Shown here: piece by piece, positions 30,758-40,009 of the stretch
How the letters are laid out: the number at the start of each line of letters is the position of its first letter
How positions within the stretch are numbered: position 1 is the stretch's first letter
NCBI RefSeq assembly: GCF_002078175.1
Contig: NZ_MWFK01000001.1
Coordinates: forward strand, 3,658,001 to 3,722,000
Origin: Streptomyces sp. M41(2017)
GTDB lineage: Bacteria > Actinomycetota > Actinomycetes > Streptomycetales > Streptomycetaceae
DNA length: 64,000 bases
Reading direction: 5' to 3'
Translations under genes and position numbers: made by a program
The notes under the pieces: model-generated
Database searches by the model: none
What the model was told of the DNA's origin: nothing
The model's input: only the letters and a program-made list of their open reading frames with translations

Positions 30758-30949
30758 GTCCTGTCAGAGGAGCACCCGGACCGATCGGTCACGGGTGATT
30801 CCGGACACATGCCGAGAAAATGGCGAAGGAATCACCCACCTGGTCGGGTTGTACGGGCGGCCGCCGGCCCGGGACGGCCGGGGCGGCCCGTGACCGGGAG
30901 GGGGCGGGTCCTGGCCGTCGCGTGTTCATCCTCGCGCAACAATAAAAGC

Positions 30950-30961
30950 TACCGCTTAGTA
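30950..30961. promoter_or_regulatory. TACCGCTTAGTA motif upstream of the thioesterase gene
   Basis: A 12-bp imperfect dyad in a rare AT-rich patch 24 bp before ATG 30985. I associate TACTAAGCGGTA-type sequences with promoters of acyl-CoA metabolism genes in actinomycetes, so it may be a TetR-type operator. That association is from memory only. Confidence 0.4.
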
Positions 30962-30984
30962 ATTTCCTGTTGTACCGTTCAGGC

Positions 30985-31845
30985 ATGCCAGAAGCAGCTT
31001 CGGTACAGGCCGCACGGGCCACGATCGGCGACAGCGAGTTCGACCGCGACACCGCGGTCACCCGGCGCGCCCCCGGCGTCTACGACGTGGACCTCTCCGC
31101 CGGGTGGACGATCATCACCGCCGTCAACGGCGGCTATCTGCTGGCCGTCCTCGGCCGCGCGCTCGCCGACGCCCTGCCGCACTCCGACCCCTTCACGGTC
31201 TCCGCGCACTACCTCACCGCGTCCCAGCCGGGCCCCGCCGTCGTCCGTACGGACGTCGTCCGCACCGGCCGGACCCTGTCGACGGGCCAGGCGTCGCTCT
31301 TCCAGTACGACGACGAGGGCCGCGAGGTCGAGCGGATCCGCGTCCTCGCCTCGTACGGCGACCTGGACGCGCTGCCCGACGACGTCCGGACGACCGCGCG
31401 GCCCCCCGCGATCCCGCCCCTGGACCAGTGTTTCGGCCCTCAGGACGCGCCCGCGCCGATCCCCGGCAGCTCGGCGATCACCGACCGGCTGTTCCTCAAG
31501 CTCGATCCCGCGACCCTCGGCTGGGCGCTCGGCGCCCCCTCCGGGAAGGGCGAGATGCGGGCGTGGTTCGGGCTCGCCGACGGCCGCGACGCGGACCCGC
31601 TCTCGCTGCTCCTCGCCGTCGACGCGCTGCCGCCGACCGCGTTCGAGATCGGGCTGTCCGGCTGGGTGCCGACCGTCGAACTCACCGTGCACGTGCGCTG
31701 CCGTCCGGCCCCCGGCCCGCTGCGGGTGTCGATCACCACCCGCAACCTCGCCGGCGGCTTCCTGGAGGAGGACGCGGAGGTGTGGGACAGCGCGGACCGG
31801 CTGGTCGCCCAGTCCCGCCAGCTCGCGCGCGCACGGCTCGGCTGA
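30985..31845 (+). CDS. Acyl-CoA thioesterase family protein (double hot-dog)
   Basis: A 286-residue protein related to TesB/thioesterase II. The first hot-dog domain includes GWTIITAVNGGYLLAVLGRAL and HSDPFTVSAHYLTASQPGPA; the second includes MRAWFGLADGRDADPLSLLLAVDALPP and ends VAQSRQLARARLG. It would hydrolyse acyl-CoA to free acid and CoA. ATG 30985 is preferred over 30970 because it starts MPEAASVQAARATI and leaves the AT-rich operator outside the gene. A 13-bp terminator follows. Confidence 0.85.
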   Translation: MPEAASVQAARATIGDSEFDRDTAVTRRAPGVYDVDLSAGWTIITAVNGGYLLAVLGRALADALPHSDPFTVSAHYLTASQPGPAVVRTDVVRTGRTLSTGQASLFQYDDEGREVERIRVLASYGDLDALPDDVRTTARPPAIPPLDQCFGPQDAPAPIPGSSAITDRLFLKLDPATLGWALGAPSGKGEMRAWFGLADGRDADPLSLLLAVDALPPTAFEIGLSGWVPTVELTVHVRCRPAPGPLRVSITTRNLAGGFLEEDAEVWDSADRLVAQSRQLARARLG

Positions 31846-31875
31846 CCGGGACTTCCGTCGGGGGGACGACCCGGC

Positions 31876-31907
31876 CGAGCCGGGCCCCGGTCGGGGGGCC
31901 CGGCTCG
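31876..31907 (+). terminator. 13-bp hairpin terminator after the thioesterase gene
   Basis: CGAGCCGGGCCCC (31876-31888) pairs perfectly with GGGGCCCGGCTCG (31895-31907). The remaining 31908-32178 is GC-rich with no credible gene. Confidence 0.8.
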
Positions 31908-32178
31908 ACCGTTCCCGGTCGCCGGCGGGGCGAGCCGGACGGAGCGACGGCGGTCTCAGTGCGGGAGCCCGGGCTCGGCCGGGTGCCCCGACCGGCGCCC
32001 GCTGTCGTCGCCGGCGACCGCTTCCGGTGTGCGCGGCCCCCGGGGCCCGTTCGGGTTCCGGTTCGGTGGCGTGCGTCCCCCTCGGGACAGGTCCCGTGAC
32101 GCGCGGCCTTCCAGCGGTCCGTCCGGTCGCGTGTGACGTCGGGCCGGGCGGTACGGCTCCGCCCGGTCCGGCGTCCGG

Positions 32179-32769
32179 TCACGCGGTGACGAACGCCCGG
32201 CGGCCCGTCCAGGCCGCCAGCCGGCCGTAGGCGTCGGCCCCCTCGGGGGCCGGGAGGGCCGGGCCGAACGGCAGCTCGGGGTCCTCACGCCCCTCCTCGG
32301 GCAGCACCCGACCGGCGATCATGAGCGCGAACTCGGCGAGTTCGGGGTCGAGTTCGAGCGGCCGGCCGAGCGCCTCGGACAGGTCCCAGGTGTGGACGAC
32401 GGCCTCCATGACATACCCGGCGAGAGCCTGGCGCCCGGGAGCCTCGCCCCACGGCACGCGCACGAGCGCGTCCAGGCGGGCGTCGTCGGCCCACGCCGCC
32501 CGTACCTCCGCCCGGGCCTCGTCGTACGCGGCGACCCAGCCGTCGTCCGGGACGCCGTCGACGAACGGCCGTACCGCGAGCCCGTCACCACCCGCCCCGA
32601 TCACCGCGATCCGCCGGGCGCCTCCGGCCAGGTGCGACAGCAGCACGCGGACGTCGAAGCCGGCGCACGGAGTGGCGCCGGAGAGCTGATCCGGCCGGAC
32701 GGTGCCGATGAGTTCGGCGATCCGGCCGGCGGCGCGCGTGTACAGGGGGCGGGGGTCCATGGCGTTCAT
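32179..32769 (-). CDS. TIGR03086-type DinB/maleylpyruvate isomerase-like metal-binding protein
   Basis: A 196-residue four-helix protein of the mycothiol-dependent (MDMPI) superfamily. It starts DPRPLYTRAAGRIAELIGTV; the His ligands expected for a metal lie in VLLSHLAGGARR and EAVVHTWDL, with FDVRVLLSH typical of TIGR03086. It may transfer or isomerise with mycothiol as cofactor; the substrate is unknown. ATG 32769 is used; ATG 32760 is possible. It is divergent from the WYL regulator, which probably controls it. Confidence 0.86.
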   Translation of the reverse strand: MNAMDPRPLYTRAAGRIAELIGTVRPDQLSGATPCAGFDVRVLLSHLAGGARRIAVIGAGGDGLAVRPFVDGVPDDGWVAAYDEARAEVRAAWADDARLDALVRVPWGEAPGRQALAGYVMEAVVHTWDLSEALGRPLELDPELAEFALMIAGRVLPEEGREDPELPFGPALPAPEGADAYGRLAAWTGRRAFVTA

Positions 32770-32817
32770 GAGCGACCTCTTCCGTGTCTCGGTGTGCCCT
32801 CACTGTCGACGCATAAC

Positions 32818-32834
32818 CTGACAGCCCCCGTCAG
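32818..32834. promoter_or_regulatory. CTGAC-N7-GTCAG dyad between divergent genes
   Basis: A perfect 5-7-5 inverted repeat in the 103-bp gap between the TIGR03086 and WYL-regulator genes. Its position and form suit the operator of the WYL regulator. Confidence 0.6.
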
Positions 32835-32872
32835 CATTTGCCGAGTGCTCCGGTGAGCGCGATCCTGGGCCC

Positions 32873-33835
32873 GTGAAGTCCGACCGCCTGCTCTCGATCC
32901 TGCTGCTGCTCCAGACCCGGGGCCGGGTTCCGGCCCATGAACTCGCCGACCGCCTGGAGGTGTCGGTGCGCACCATCTACCGGGACGTCGAGGCACTCTC
33001 CACCTCCGGCGTCCCGGTCTACGCCGAACGCGGCCGGCACGGCGGGATCGAACTGCTCGCGGGATTCCGTACGGACGTCACCGGACTGACCGCCGACGAG
33101 TCCCGTGCGCTGTTCGTCCTGGCCGCGCAGGGCGCGCACGCCGCGCTCGGTCTGGACGCGGCACTCGACTCCGCGCTGCGCAAGGTGATGGCCGCGCTGC
33201 CCGCGCCGTTCCGCCCGGCCGCCGAGGTCACCGGCAGACGCATCCTCGTCGACGCCACGCGGTGGAAGGGCGGGGCCCAACGAGCCGTCGACCTGGACGT
33301 GTTGCAGGACGCCGTGTTCACCGACCGAAGGCTGCGGCTGCGCTACCGGCACGGCGGGGAGGCCGAACCCCGGACGTACACCGTCGACCCGTACGGGCTC
33401 GTCTCCAAGGCCGGTGTCTGGTACCTCGTCGCCGACCGGCGCGGCGCCCCGCGGCTGTTCCGCGCGGACCGGATCGGCGCGGCCACGCTCCTTCCGGACC
33501 CGGTCCGCCGCCGCCCCGGAGTGGAACTCGCCCACGCCTGGGAGGTGTTGCGCCGCCAGGTCGAGGAGCGGCCGGGAGACGTCGAGGTCACGGTCAGGGT
33601 GCGCCGCTCGCACCTGGACATGTTCGTGCGCCTCAACGCCGCCGTCCTCGCCGAACCTCCCGAGGACGACGGCACCGACGAGTGGGTGATCGCGCGGCTC
33701 TCCCACGGTTCCGTGCGCGAGGCCCGGACCCTGCTGGCCTTCGGGGACGCGGTGGAGGTCCTCGCCCCGGCCGCGGCCCGTGCGGAGCTGGCCGCGACGG
33801 CCTCGGCCATCGGCGCGCTGTACGCGGGGGATTAG
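32873..33835 (+). CDS. WYL-domain transcriptional regulator (YafY type)
   Basis: A 320-residue protein. The N-terminal HTH_11 (RLLSILLLLQTRGRVPAHEL, then VSVRTIYRDVEALSTSG, residues 4-50) is followed by a WYL domain with the eponymous GVWYLVADRRG and a C-terminal WCX extension (DVEVTVRVRRSHLDMF). It probably represses the divergent TIGR03086 gene through the CTGAC-N7-GTCAG site, responding to an unknown ligand. Confidence 0.92.
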   Translation: MKSDRLLSILLLLQTRGRVPAHELADRLEVSVRTIYRDVEALSTSGVPVYAERGRHGGIELLAGFRTDVTGLTADESRALFVLAAQGAHAALGLDAALDSALRKVMAALPAPFRPAAEVTGRRILVDATRWKGGAQRAVDLDVLQDAVFTDRRLRLRYRHGGEAEPRTYTVDPYGLVSKAGVWYLVADRRGAPRLFRADRIGAATLLPDPVRRRPGVELAHAWEVLRRQVEERPGDVEVTVRVRRSHLDMFVRLNAAVLAEPPEDDGTDEWVIARLSHGSVREARTLLAFGDAVEVLAPAAARAELAATASAIGALYAGD

Positions 33836-33916
33836 CGCGTCCAACCCGCTGCGAGGCGTGTCCGGCGACCCTTCCCGCATGCCGGGGGGCGCCCCCCGAG
33901 GGCGGCGGGGCGGGGG

Positions 33917-34543
33917 TCAGCCGAGCCAGTGGCGGCGGCCGATGCTGATCAGGCGCATCTGGCGGCTCGCCACCCGGGCCACCCGCTCACGCTCCGTCTC
34001 GGGGGCGTCCAGCGCCTCCAGGAACGCCGAGGCCGCCATCAGCATGTGGTCGACGTAGAGACCCGCCAGCATGAGCAGGTCGTCGTCGCTCCACCCCCGT
34101 GACTCGGGGTGTTCGGCGAGCGCGTCCCGCACCTCCTCGGCGAACCGGGCCAGTTGCTCGCGGATCGCGTCCCGCACCGGCTGCACCCCGCCGTGCCGCT
34201 CGCGGGCGATGAAGCGGACGTGTGCAGGGTGGGCCTCGACATGATGGGCGATCAGTTCCACGGCGCGGGCGATGCGTTCGTCGCTGTCCCCGGCCGCGGA
34301 GACCGTGTCCTCGATCATCGGGTGCAGGCTGCCCAGCGCCTCCTCGACCAGGGCCACCCCGAGATCCGCCGTCGAGCGGAAGTGCCGGTAGAAGGCGGTC
34401 GGAGCGACTCCCACGGCACGGGTGACCTCGCGCAGACCCAGGCTGCTCAGGCTCTGGTCCTCCAGCAGCAGCAACGCGGCGTCCAGGAGCGCCTGCCGGG
34501 TCTTCTGCTTCTGCGCCTGCCGGATGCCGAGAGTGTGACTCAT
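33917..34543 (-). CDS. TetR-family transcriptional regulator
   Basis: A 208-residue repressor. The N-terminal HTH is QALLDAALLLLEDQSL...LREVTRAVGVAPTAFYRHF (about residues 16-53), with an all-helical ligand domain after it. The sequence resembles regulators of lipid metabolism (FadR/FabR-like YRHFRSTADLG). ATG 34543 (MSHTLGIRQAQ) lies 63 bp from an 8-16-8 dyad in the divergent promoter region. The likely target is the small membrane-protein gene on the other strand and itself. Confidence 0.93.
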   Translation of the reverse strand: MSHTLGIRQAQKQKTRQALLDAALLLLEDQSLSSLGLREVTRAVGVAPTAFYRHFRSTADLGVALVEEALGSLHPMIEDTVSAAGDSDERIARAVELIAHHVEAHPAHVRFIARERHGGVQPVRDAIREQLARFAEEVRDALAEHPESRGWSDDDLLMLAGLYVDHMLMAASAFLEALDAPETERERVARVASRQMRLISIGRRHWLG

Positions 34544-34606
34544 GCCATGCAGTTAACAACTGTTCTCTGGAATTTCAAAGCCCTCGGGCGCGCTAGACTC
34601 AAGAGT

Positions 34607-34638
34607 CAGTGAACAAGTGTTACTACAACCGTTCACTG
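34607..34638. promoter_or_regulatory. CAGTGAAC-N16-GTTCACTG dyad
   Basis: Perfect 8-bp inverted arms with a 16-bp spacer between the TetR-type and small membrane-protein genes. A further GTTAAC/GTTCTC stretch (about 34554-34567) lies next to the TetR start. It is a candidate TetR operator region. Confidence 0.6.
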
Positions 34639-34727
34639 AGCCGTCAAGTCCCGGAAACAATCGGGCCTCACCGTCGAGGCACGGGTGGTCCGGGACCGGA
34701 CCACGAGACTTCTTCGAGAGGCATCCC

Positions 34728-34895
34728 ATGCTGTTCCTCGTCGCCGCACTCCTGCTGCTCGGCGTCGTCATGGGCACCGTGGCGCACGCGCCGCTGCCCG
34801 TCACCCTGGTCGCCGCGGCCGTCATCGGCATCTGGCTGGTCGTCTTCGCGCTGCGTGAGCGCGGCGCCCGCCGCCGGCACACCACCGCCGGCTGA
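34728..34895 (+). CDS. Small two-helix membrane protein
   Basis: A 55-residue protein, MLFLVAALLLLGVVMGTVAH then LPVTLVAAAVIGIWLVVFAL, with two predicted membrane helices and a basic C-terminus (RERGARRRHTTAG). ATG 34728 has GAGAGG about 7 nt upstream. It is divergent from the TetR regulator and followed 71 bp later by the DUF4190 gene, perhaps in one transcript. The function is unknown. Confidence 0.72.
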   Translation: MLFLVAALLLLGVVMGTVAHAPLPVTLVAAAVIGIWLVVFALRERGARRRHTTAG

Positions 34896-34966
34896 CCCCC
34901 CACCCTCGCCGACCGGCCCGTGGTCCCCTTCCTTCACCAACCGACCGTTGGGAGCTGACGTACGTC

Positions 34967-35425
34967 ATGGCCCTCACCACTCACACCGCCGGCACCACCC
35001 GATCCGCCGGCGCCACCAGCAGCGCCGACACCACCCGCGGCGCCGACACCGACGTTGACACCGCTCACGGCACCGAGCCGGCCCGCGGCACGGACGCCGC
35101 CCCCGGCGCGCGGACCGTGCGCACCGAGAGCGACGCCCGCCCCACCGAACCCGTCCGCCCGGCGACGACCGCGCGCACCGCCCTCGGGCGCCGCGTCCGG
35201 GACGCCGACGGCATGGCCGTGGCCGCCTTCATCCTCGGGCTGGTGGGCCTCCTGGTCCTCAACGTCTTCCTCGGCCCCATCGCCGTCGTCCTCGCCTCCG
35301 TCGCCCTGTGGCGCGGGACCACCCGCCGCGGACGCGCGTTCCTCGGTCTCGGCCTGGGCATCGCCGACCTGGTCGTCCTGATCGCCTTCATGCACGTCGA
35401 CAGCACGGTGTCCTGGAGCTTCTGA
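34967..35425 (+). CDS. DUF4190-type membrane protein with Thr/Ala/Asp-rich N-terminus
   Basis: A 152-residue protein. The first about 75 residues are low complexity (Thr, Ala, Asp, Arg), followed by two membrane helices, GMAVAAFILGLVGLLVLNVF and the GRAFLGLGLGIADLVVLIAF segment; the polar loop ALWRGTTRRGRAFLG between them is typical of DUF4190. Role unknown. It lies downstream of the small membrane protein, possibly under the same TetR control. Confidence 0.78.
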   Translation: MALTTHTAGTTRSAGATSSADTTRGADTDVDTAHGTEPARGTDAAPGARTVRTESDARPTEPVRPATTARTALGRRVRDADGMAVAAFILGLVGLLVLNVFLGPIAVVLASVALWRGTTRRGRAFLGLGLGIADLVVLIAFMHVDSTVSWSF

Positions 35426-35561
35426 CGGGGGCCCGCTGAGCGGCGCACGGCGAACGGAGTCCGCTGAAGCGCCCGTTCCGGTCCGGGGAGGACGCCTCGG
35501 CCGGTCCGCGCGCGGTCCGCGGCGACGGCCGAGCCGGTGGGGGCAGCGTCGGGGGAACGAA

Positions 35562-35581
35562 GGGCCCGTAGAATCGGGCCC
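35562..35581 (+). promoter_or_regulatory. Hairpin with embedded -10-like TAGAAT before the desulfurase gene
   Basis: GGGCCCG-TAGAAT-CGGGCCC (35562-35581) is a perfect 7-6-7 dyad ending 3 nt before ATG 35585. TAGAAT (35569-35574) fits a -10 box, placing transcription start only a few bases before the ATG, so the mRNA would be leaderless or nearly so. The dyad may be a repressor site. Confidence 0.55.
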
Positions 35582-35584
35582 ACC

Positions 35585-36754
35585 ATGGCTTACCTCGACC
35601 ACGCCGCGACCACCCCCATGCTCCCCGAGGCGGTAGAGGCACTGACCGCCCAGCTGAGCGTCACGGGCAACGCCTCCTCCCTCCACGCCGCCGGCCGCCG
35701 CGCCCGCAGGACGGTCGAGGAGTCCCGCGAGACCCTGGCGGACGCCCTCGGCGCCCGTCCCAGCGAGGTGGTCCTCACCTCCGGCGGCACCGAGGCCGAC
35801 AACCTCGCGGTGAAGGGCCTCTACTGGTCCCGCCGCGACGCCGACCCCGCCCGCACCCGCGTCCTGTCGAGCCCGGTCGAGCACCATGCCGTCCTCGACG
35901 CGGTCCACTGGCTCGGCGAGCACGAGGGCGCCACGGTCGAGTACCTGCCCGTCGACGCGTACGGCCGGGTCCACCCCGACGCCCTGCGCGAGGCCATCGC
36001 CCGCAACCCCGACGACGTGGCCCTCGCCACGGTCATGTGGGCCAACAACGAGATCGGCACGCTCATGCCGGTCCGTGAACTGGCCGACGTGGCCGCAGAG
36101 TTCGGCATCCCGCTGCACGCCGACGCCGTCCAGGCCTTCGGTCAGGTCCCCGTCGACTTCGGCACGTCCGGCCTCGCCGCGATGACGGTCTCCGGCCACA
36201 AGATCGGCGGCCCGTACGGGATCGGCGCGCTGCTGCTGGGCCGCGAGCACACCCCCGTGCCCGTGCTGCACGGCGGCGGCCAGGAGCGGCACGTGCGCTC
36301 CGGCACCCTCGACGTGCCCGCCATCGCCTCCTTCGCGGTCGCCGGGCGGCTGGCCGCCGAGCAGCGCGAGTGGTTCGCCCGCGAGATCGGCACCCTGCGC
36401 GACGACCTCGTCGACGCCGTCCGCAAGGCGGTGCCCGACGCGATCCTCGGCGGCGACCCCGCTCCCGGCGGCCGGCTGCCCGCCAACGCCCACTTCACCT
36501 TCCCGGGCTGCGAGGGCGACTCGCTGCTCCTGCTGCTCGACGCGCAGGGCATCGAGTGCTCCACCGGCTCCGCCTGCACGGCGGGCGTGGCCCAGCCCAG
36601 CCACGTCCTCCTCGCCACCGGCACCGACCCGGACCTCGCGCGCGGCACCCTCCGCTTCTCGCTCGGCCACACCTCCACGGAGGCCGACGTCGCCGCGGTG
36701 GCCCGGGCGATCGCCCCCGCCGTGGAACGAGCGCGCACCGCCGGCCTCACCTGA
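35585..36754 (+). CDS. Cysteine desulfurase (NifS/IscS-like)
   Basis: A 389-residue PLP enzyme mobilising sulfur from cysteine. It begins [15 protein letters not shown] Lys206 lies in SGHKIGG and active Cys331 in STGSACTAG. The gene lies upstream of mnmA, with an amidase gene between on the other strand, which fits a role as sulfur donor for tRNA 2-thiouridine. It could also serve Fe-S assembly. The ATG at 35585 lies just after a hairpin carrying a -10-like element. Confidence 0.95.
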   Translation: MAYLDHAATTPMLPEAVEALTAQLSVTGNASSLHAAGRRARRTVEESRETLADALGARPSEVVLTSGGTEADNLAVKGLYWSRRDADPARTRVLSSPVEHHAVLDAVHWLGEHEGATVEYLPVDAYGRVHPDALREAIARNPDDVALATVMWANNEIGTLMPVRELADVAAEFGIPLHADAVQAFGQVPVDFGTSGLAAMTVSGHKIGGPYGIGALLLGREHTPVPVLHGGGQERHVRSGTLDVPAIASFAVAGRLAAEQREWFAREIGTLRDDLVDAVRKAVPDAILGGDPAPGGRLPANAHFTFPGCEGDSLLLLLDAQGIECSTGSACTAGVAQPSHVLLATGTDPDLARGTLRFSLGHTSTEADVAAVARAIAPAVERARTAGLT

Positions 36755-36839
36755 CGGCCCGGCCCGGCCCGGAGCGCGCCCTGGGCCCGCGTCCCGGCCC
36801 GAGGCCTGCCCCCGGGGGCGACCGGCCTTCAGGCCGCGC

Positions 36840-37535
36840 TCACACCGCCGCCGTCCGTGCCCGCCGTACGAGGCGCAGGTACCGGTCCCAGTCCCAGTAC
36901 CGCCCGGGGTCGGTGTGGTCGGTGCCCGGCACCTCCACGTGGCCGATGATGTGCTCGCGGTCCACCGGGATGTCGTACCGCCCGCATATCCCGGCCGTCA
37001 GACGCGCCGACGCCTCGTACATCGCGTCCGTGAACGACGACGCGCGGTCCACGAAGCCCTCGTGCTCGATGCCGACACTGCGCTCGTTGTACGCGCGGTT
37101 GCCCGCGTGGAACGCCACGTCCAGCTCGCGGATCATCTGGGTGACGTGACCGTCCTTACGGACGATGTAGTGCGCCGCCGCCCCGTGCCCCGGGTCCTGG
37201 AAGACCCGCACCGCGCTCGCGAAGCTGCCCTGGGTGACATGGATGACCACCCGGTCTATCGAGTAGTCGTCGGGACGGTCCGCCCGCCGCCAGTTCGCCG
37301 TCGACGCCGCCACCCACTGCGCGCCCCGGGAGTCCACCGCTCCCACGACCCGCTCCTTCTCGACGCCGGGCAGCCGCCACCACAGATGCGTCAGCACGTC
37401 CCGGGCGATCGCGGCCGTGCCCACCGCGGCCGCCACACCGCCGACGAGCAGCACCCGGCGACCGACCGCCGCGTCCGCGTCCTTGGCCGCCGCCTTGCCG
37501 CCGCGGCCCTTCGGCTTCCCCTTTTTCTCCCCCAT
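36840..37535 (-). CDS. N-acetylmuramoyl-L-alanine amidase (Amidase_2) with N-terminal anchor
   Basis: A 231-residue protein: a Lys/Gly-rich n-region, then a membrane or signal segment [21 protein letters not shown], then an amidase_2/PGRP-type zinc domain. Ligands are visible in [20 protein letters not shown] and [11 protein letters not shown], with VGIEHEGF. It would cleave MurNAc-L-Ala in peptidoglycan. ATG 37535 was chosen; longer in-frame starts cross mnmA antisense. It is divergent from mnmA across about 60 bp. Confidence 0.87.
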   Translation of the reverse strand: MGEKKGKPKGRGGKAAAKDADAAVGRRVLLVGGVAAAVGTAAIARDVLTHLWWRLPGVEKERVVGAVDSRGAQWVAASTANWRRADRPDDYSIDRVVIHVTQGSFASAVRVFQDPGHGAAAHYIVRKDGHVTQMIRELDVAFHAGNRAYNERSVGIEHEGFVDRASSFTDAMYEASARLTAGICGRYDIPVDREHIIGHVEVPGTDHTDPGRYWDWDRYLRLVRRARTAAV

Positions 37536-37595
37536 GCGATCTTCAACGGATACTCGCGGGATCCGGTTCCCGTCGCCCCGTACTCTGGAGGGGTT

Positions 37596-38717
37596 ATGAC
37601 TGACACCTCGCAGCGCCCCCTCCGCGTCCTCGCCGCCATGTCGGGCGGCGTTGACTCCGCCGTAGCCGCCGCCCGTGCCGCCGAGGCCGGGCACGACGTG
37701 ACGGGCGTGCACCTCGCCCTCTCGGCGAATCCCCAATCGTTCCGGACCGGCGCGCGGGGCTGCTGCACCATCGAGGACTCGCGCGACGCCCGCCGCGCGG
37801 CCGACGTCATCGGCATCCCCTTCTACGTCTGGGACCTCGCCGAGCGGTTCCGCGAGGACGTGGTCGAGGACTTCGTCGCCGAGTACGAGGCCGGCCGCAC
37901 CCCGAACCCCTGCCTGCGCTGCAACGAGAAGATCAAGTTCGCCGCCCTCCTCGACAAGGCGCTCGCGCTGGGCTTCGACGCGGTCTGCACCGGTCACTAC
38001 GCGCAGGTGATCGTCCGCGAGGACGGCACGCGCGAGCTGCACCGCGCCTCCGACATGGCCAAGGACCAGTCCTACGTCCTCGGGGTCCTCGACGACCGCC
38101 AGCTCGCCCACGCCCTGTTCCCGCTCGGCGACACCGTCACCACCAAGGACGAGATCCGGGCCGAGGCCGAGCGCCGGGGACTCGCCGTCGCCAAGAAGCC
38201 GGACTCGCACGACATCTGCTTCATCGCCGACGGAGACACCCAGGGCTTCCTGGCGAACCGCCTGGGCAAGGCGGAGGGCGACATCGTGGACGAGGCCGGA
38301 GCGGTCGTCGGATCCCACGACGGCGCGTTCGGCTTCACGATCGGCCAGCGCAAGGGACTGCGCATCGGCACCCCGGCCCCGGACGGCAAGCCGCGCTACG
38401 TCCTCGACATCTCGCCGGTGGACAACACGGTGACGGTGGGCCCGGCCGCGTCCCTGGACGTGTCCGCGCTGACCGCCCTCAAGCCCCGCTGGTGCGGCGC
38501 CGCCCCCACCGGCCCCGGCACGTACACCGCCCAGCTGCGCGCCCACGGCGGCGAGACGGAGGTGGCGGCCGAGCTGGTCGACGGCTCCCTCCGTGTCACC
38601 TTCACCGAGCCGGTCCGCGGGGTCGCCCCCGGCCAGGCGATCGTCCTGTACGACGGCACACGCGTGGTGGGCTCGGCGACGATCGCGACGACCACGCGCG
38701 CGACGGCCGGCGTCTGA
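37596..38717 (+). CDS. mnmA: tRNA 2-thiouridine(34) synthase MnmA
   Basis: A 373-residue enzyme that thiolates U34 of Lys, Glu and Gln tRNAs using ATP and a persulfide. The PP-loop is SGGVDS (16-21), and the catalytic Cys pair is Cys106 in NPCLRCN and Cys208 in [10 protein letters not shown] 37596 has GGAGGGG just upstream. The adjacent cysteine desulfurase is the likely sulfur source. The family and start are firm. Confidence 0.97.
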   Translation: MTDTSQRPLRVLAAMSGGVDSAVAAARAAEAGHDVTGVHLALSANPQSFRTGARGCCTIEDSRDARRAADVIGIPFYVWDLAERFREDVVEDFVAEYEAGRTPNPCLRCNEKIKFAALLDKALALGFDAVCTGHYAQVIVREDGTRELHRASDMAKDQSYVLGVLDDRQLAHALFPLGDTVTTKDEIRAEAERRGLAVAKKPDSHDICFIADGDTQGFLANRLGKAEGDIVDEAGAVVGSHDGAFGFTIGQRKGLRIGTPAPDGKPRYVLDISPVDNTVTVGPAASLDVSALTALKPRWCGAAPTGPGTYTAQLRAHGGETEVAAELVDGSLRVTFTEPVRGVAPGQAIVLYDGTRVVGSATIATTTRATAGV

Positions 38718-38784
38718 CCCGACGGCCGCCTCGCGCGGCCGTGCACGGCGACGCCGGACCGGGCGCGACAGCGGTCCGGGGCGG

Positions 38785-39576
38785 CTAGCGCCGGTCGTCC
38801 GGGTCGAAGAACTGGGCCAGCACCGGGGCGAGCACGGCGGAGTCGACCATGTGGGTCTGACCCTCCAGGGTGCGGTACGAGCCGGTGGGCGCCGTGTCCG
38901 CGACGACACGGGCCGCCTCGCGCATCCAGCCCGGGCTGGCGTCGCCCGCGATCGACAGCAGCGGCACGGACACGGCGGCGAGGCGTTCGCGGGGCACCGT
39001 CCCGTCGCCGAGCGCGGCGTTGTCGTACGCCAGGGTCGGAGCGATGGCCTCCATGCCGGCCCACGCGTGGGACAGACGGATACCGGCGATCGTCTCCGGC
39101 GGCGTGCCGACCCGGGACAGGAACAGTTCGACGGCGTCCCCCCGACGGTCCCGCGCGAGCAGTTCCGTCAGCCGCTCGGTGTACTCCGCCCGCTCCTTGC
39201 CGCCGCGGTCGTCGAGGGCGAAGGGCGTCTCGTAGACCGCGACTTCGCGCACGGGCAGCCCGCTCGCCACCGCCCTGAGGGCGAGCGCGCCGCCCGACGA
39301 GATGCCGTAGAGCGCCGCGCTGCCCCCGGACGCCTCGATCAGCGCCGCGATGTCCTCGACCTCACGATCGACCGCGAAGGGCCCGGTGTCACCGCTTCCA
39401 CCGCGGCCCCGGCGGTCGTAGGTGACGGCCCCGAAACGGTCGGACAGGGCCTCGGCGAGGGGCGCCAGTGTGGCGCCCGTGCACATGGCCCCGCCGACCA
39501 GGACGACCGCCGGGCCGTCACCGAAACGCTGGTACGCGATGGGGGTCCCGTCGCGCGAGATGGTCTTCTTGTCCAT
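38785..39576 (-). CDS. Alpha/beta-fold hydrolase
   Basis: A 263-residue monodomain hydrolase. GDGPAVVLVGGAMC precedes the oxyanion region, the nucleophile Ser is in LYGISSGGALAL, and the acid Asp and His are probably in LLSIAGDASPGW and EGQTHMVDS. No signal peptide. It resembles broad-specificity esterases or chloroperoxidase-type hydrolases; the substrate is unknown. It is convergent with mnmA and may share a transcript with nothing else. Confidence 0.88.
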   Translation of the reverse strand: MDKKTISRDGTPIAYQRFGDGPAVVLVGGAMCTGATLAPLAEALSDRFGAVTYDRRGRGGSGDTGPFAVDREVEDIAALIEASGGSAALYGISSGGALALRAVASGLPVREVAVYETPFALDDRGGKERAEYTERLTELLARDRRGDAVELFLSRVGTPPETIAGIRLSHAWAGMEAIAPTLAYDNAALGDGTVPRERLAAVSVPLLSIAGDASPGWMREAARVVADTAPTGSYRTLEGQTHMVDSAVLAPVLAQFFDPDDRR

Positions 39577-39635
39577 GCCTGGGAAGACTGCCCGGCGGCC
39601 CGGAACTCATCGAGTCGCCACGCCCGCGTGGACGG

Positions 39636-39959
39636 TCAGGACACGTCCTGCTCGTAGAAGCAGAGGTGGTCCTTGATCCCGGCGACGTCGGGCTTGGGGT
39701 CGGGGTAGGCCCACACGAGGTCCGCCGCGTCCGGGCGCGACCAGTACGACGCGGTGCCCTTGAAGGGGCAGTACGTGTGGGTGTCGGAGGGCGTCAGCAG
39801 GTCGAGACGGACGTCCTCGGGCGGGAGGTAATAGCGCACCGGACAGCCGGTCTCGCGCAGCACCAGGGGGCGGTCGCTCTCCGCCAGGACCTGGTCGCCG
39901 TGCACGACGCGGACGTGCTGGGTGCCCTGCTCGATGGTGATCGTGTGTCCTTCAGCCAT
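39636..39959 (-). CDS. DUF427-domain protein
   Basis: A 107-residue small beta protein with the family's core: TITIEQGTQHVRVVHGDQVLAES, RYYLPPEDV, then HTYCPFKGTASYWS. The highly conserved CPFKG motif is present. ATG 39959 (MAEGHTITIEQG) is the usual start. Function unknown. It is divergent from the LOG gene by 50 bp and follows the hydrolase on the same strand. Confidence 0.9.
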   Translation of the reverse strand: MAEGHTITIEQGTQHVRVVHGDQVLAESDRPLVLRETGCPVRYYLPPEDVRLDLLTPSDTHTYCPFKGTASYWSRPDAADLVWAYPDPKPDVAGIKDHLCFYEQDVS

Positions 39960-40009
39960 ACCCGGAAAGCGCTCACGGGCCCCGATTCGTTCCCGCGTAC
40001 CGTGAAGAC

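Noticed and set aside
29255..32230. 991-residue + strand ORF
   Set aside because: It runs antisense through the esterase gene and out of frame through the thioesterase; low-complexity Arg/Pro translation typical of GC-rich shadows.
37536..38909. N-terminal extension of the amidase gene to 689 residues
   Set aside because: The extension is antisense to mnmA; the amidase signal segment begins after ATG 37535.
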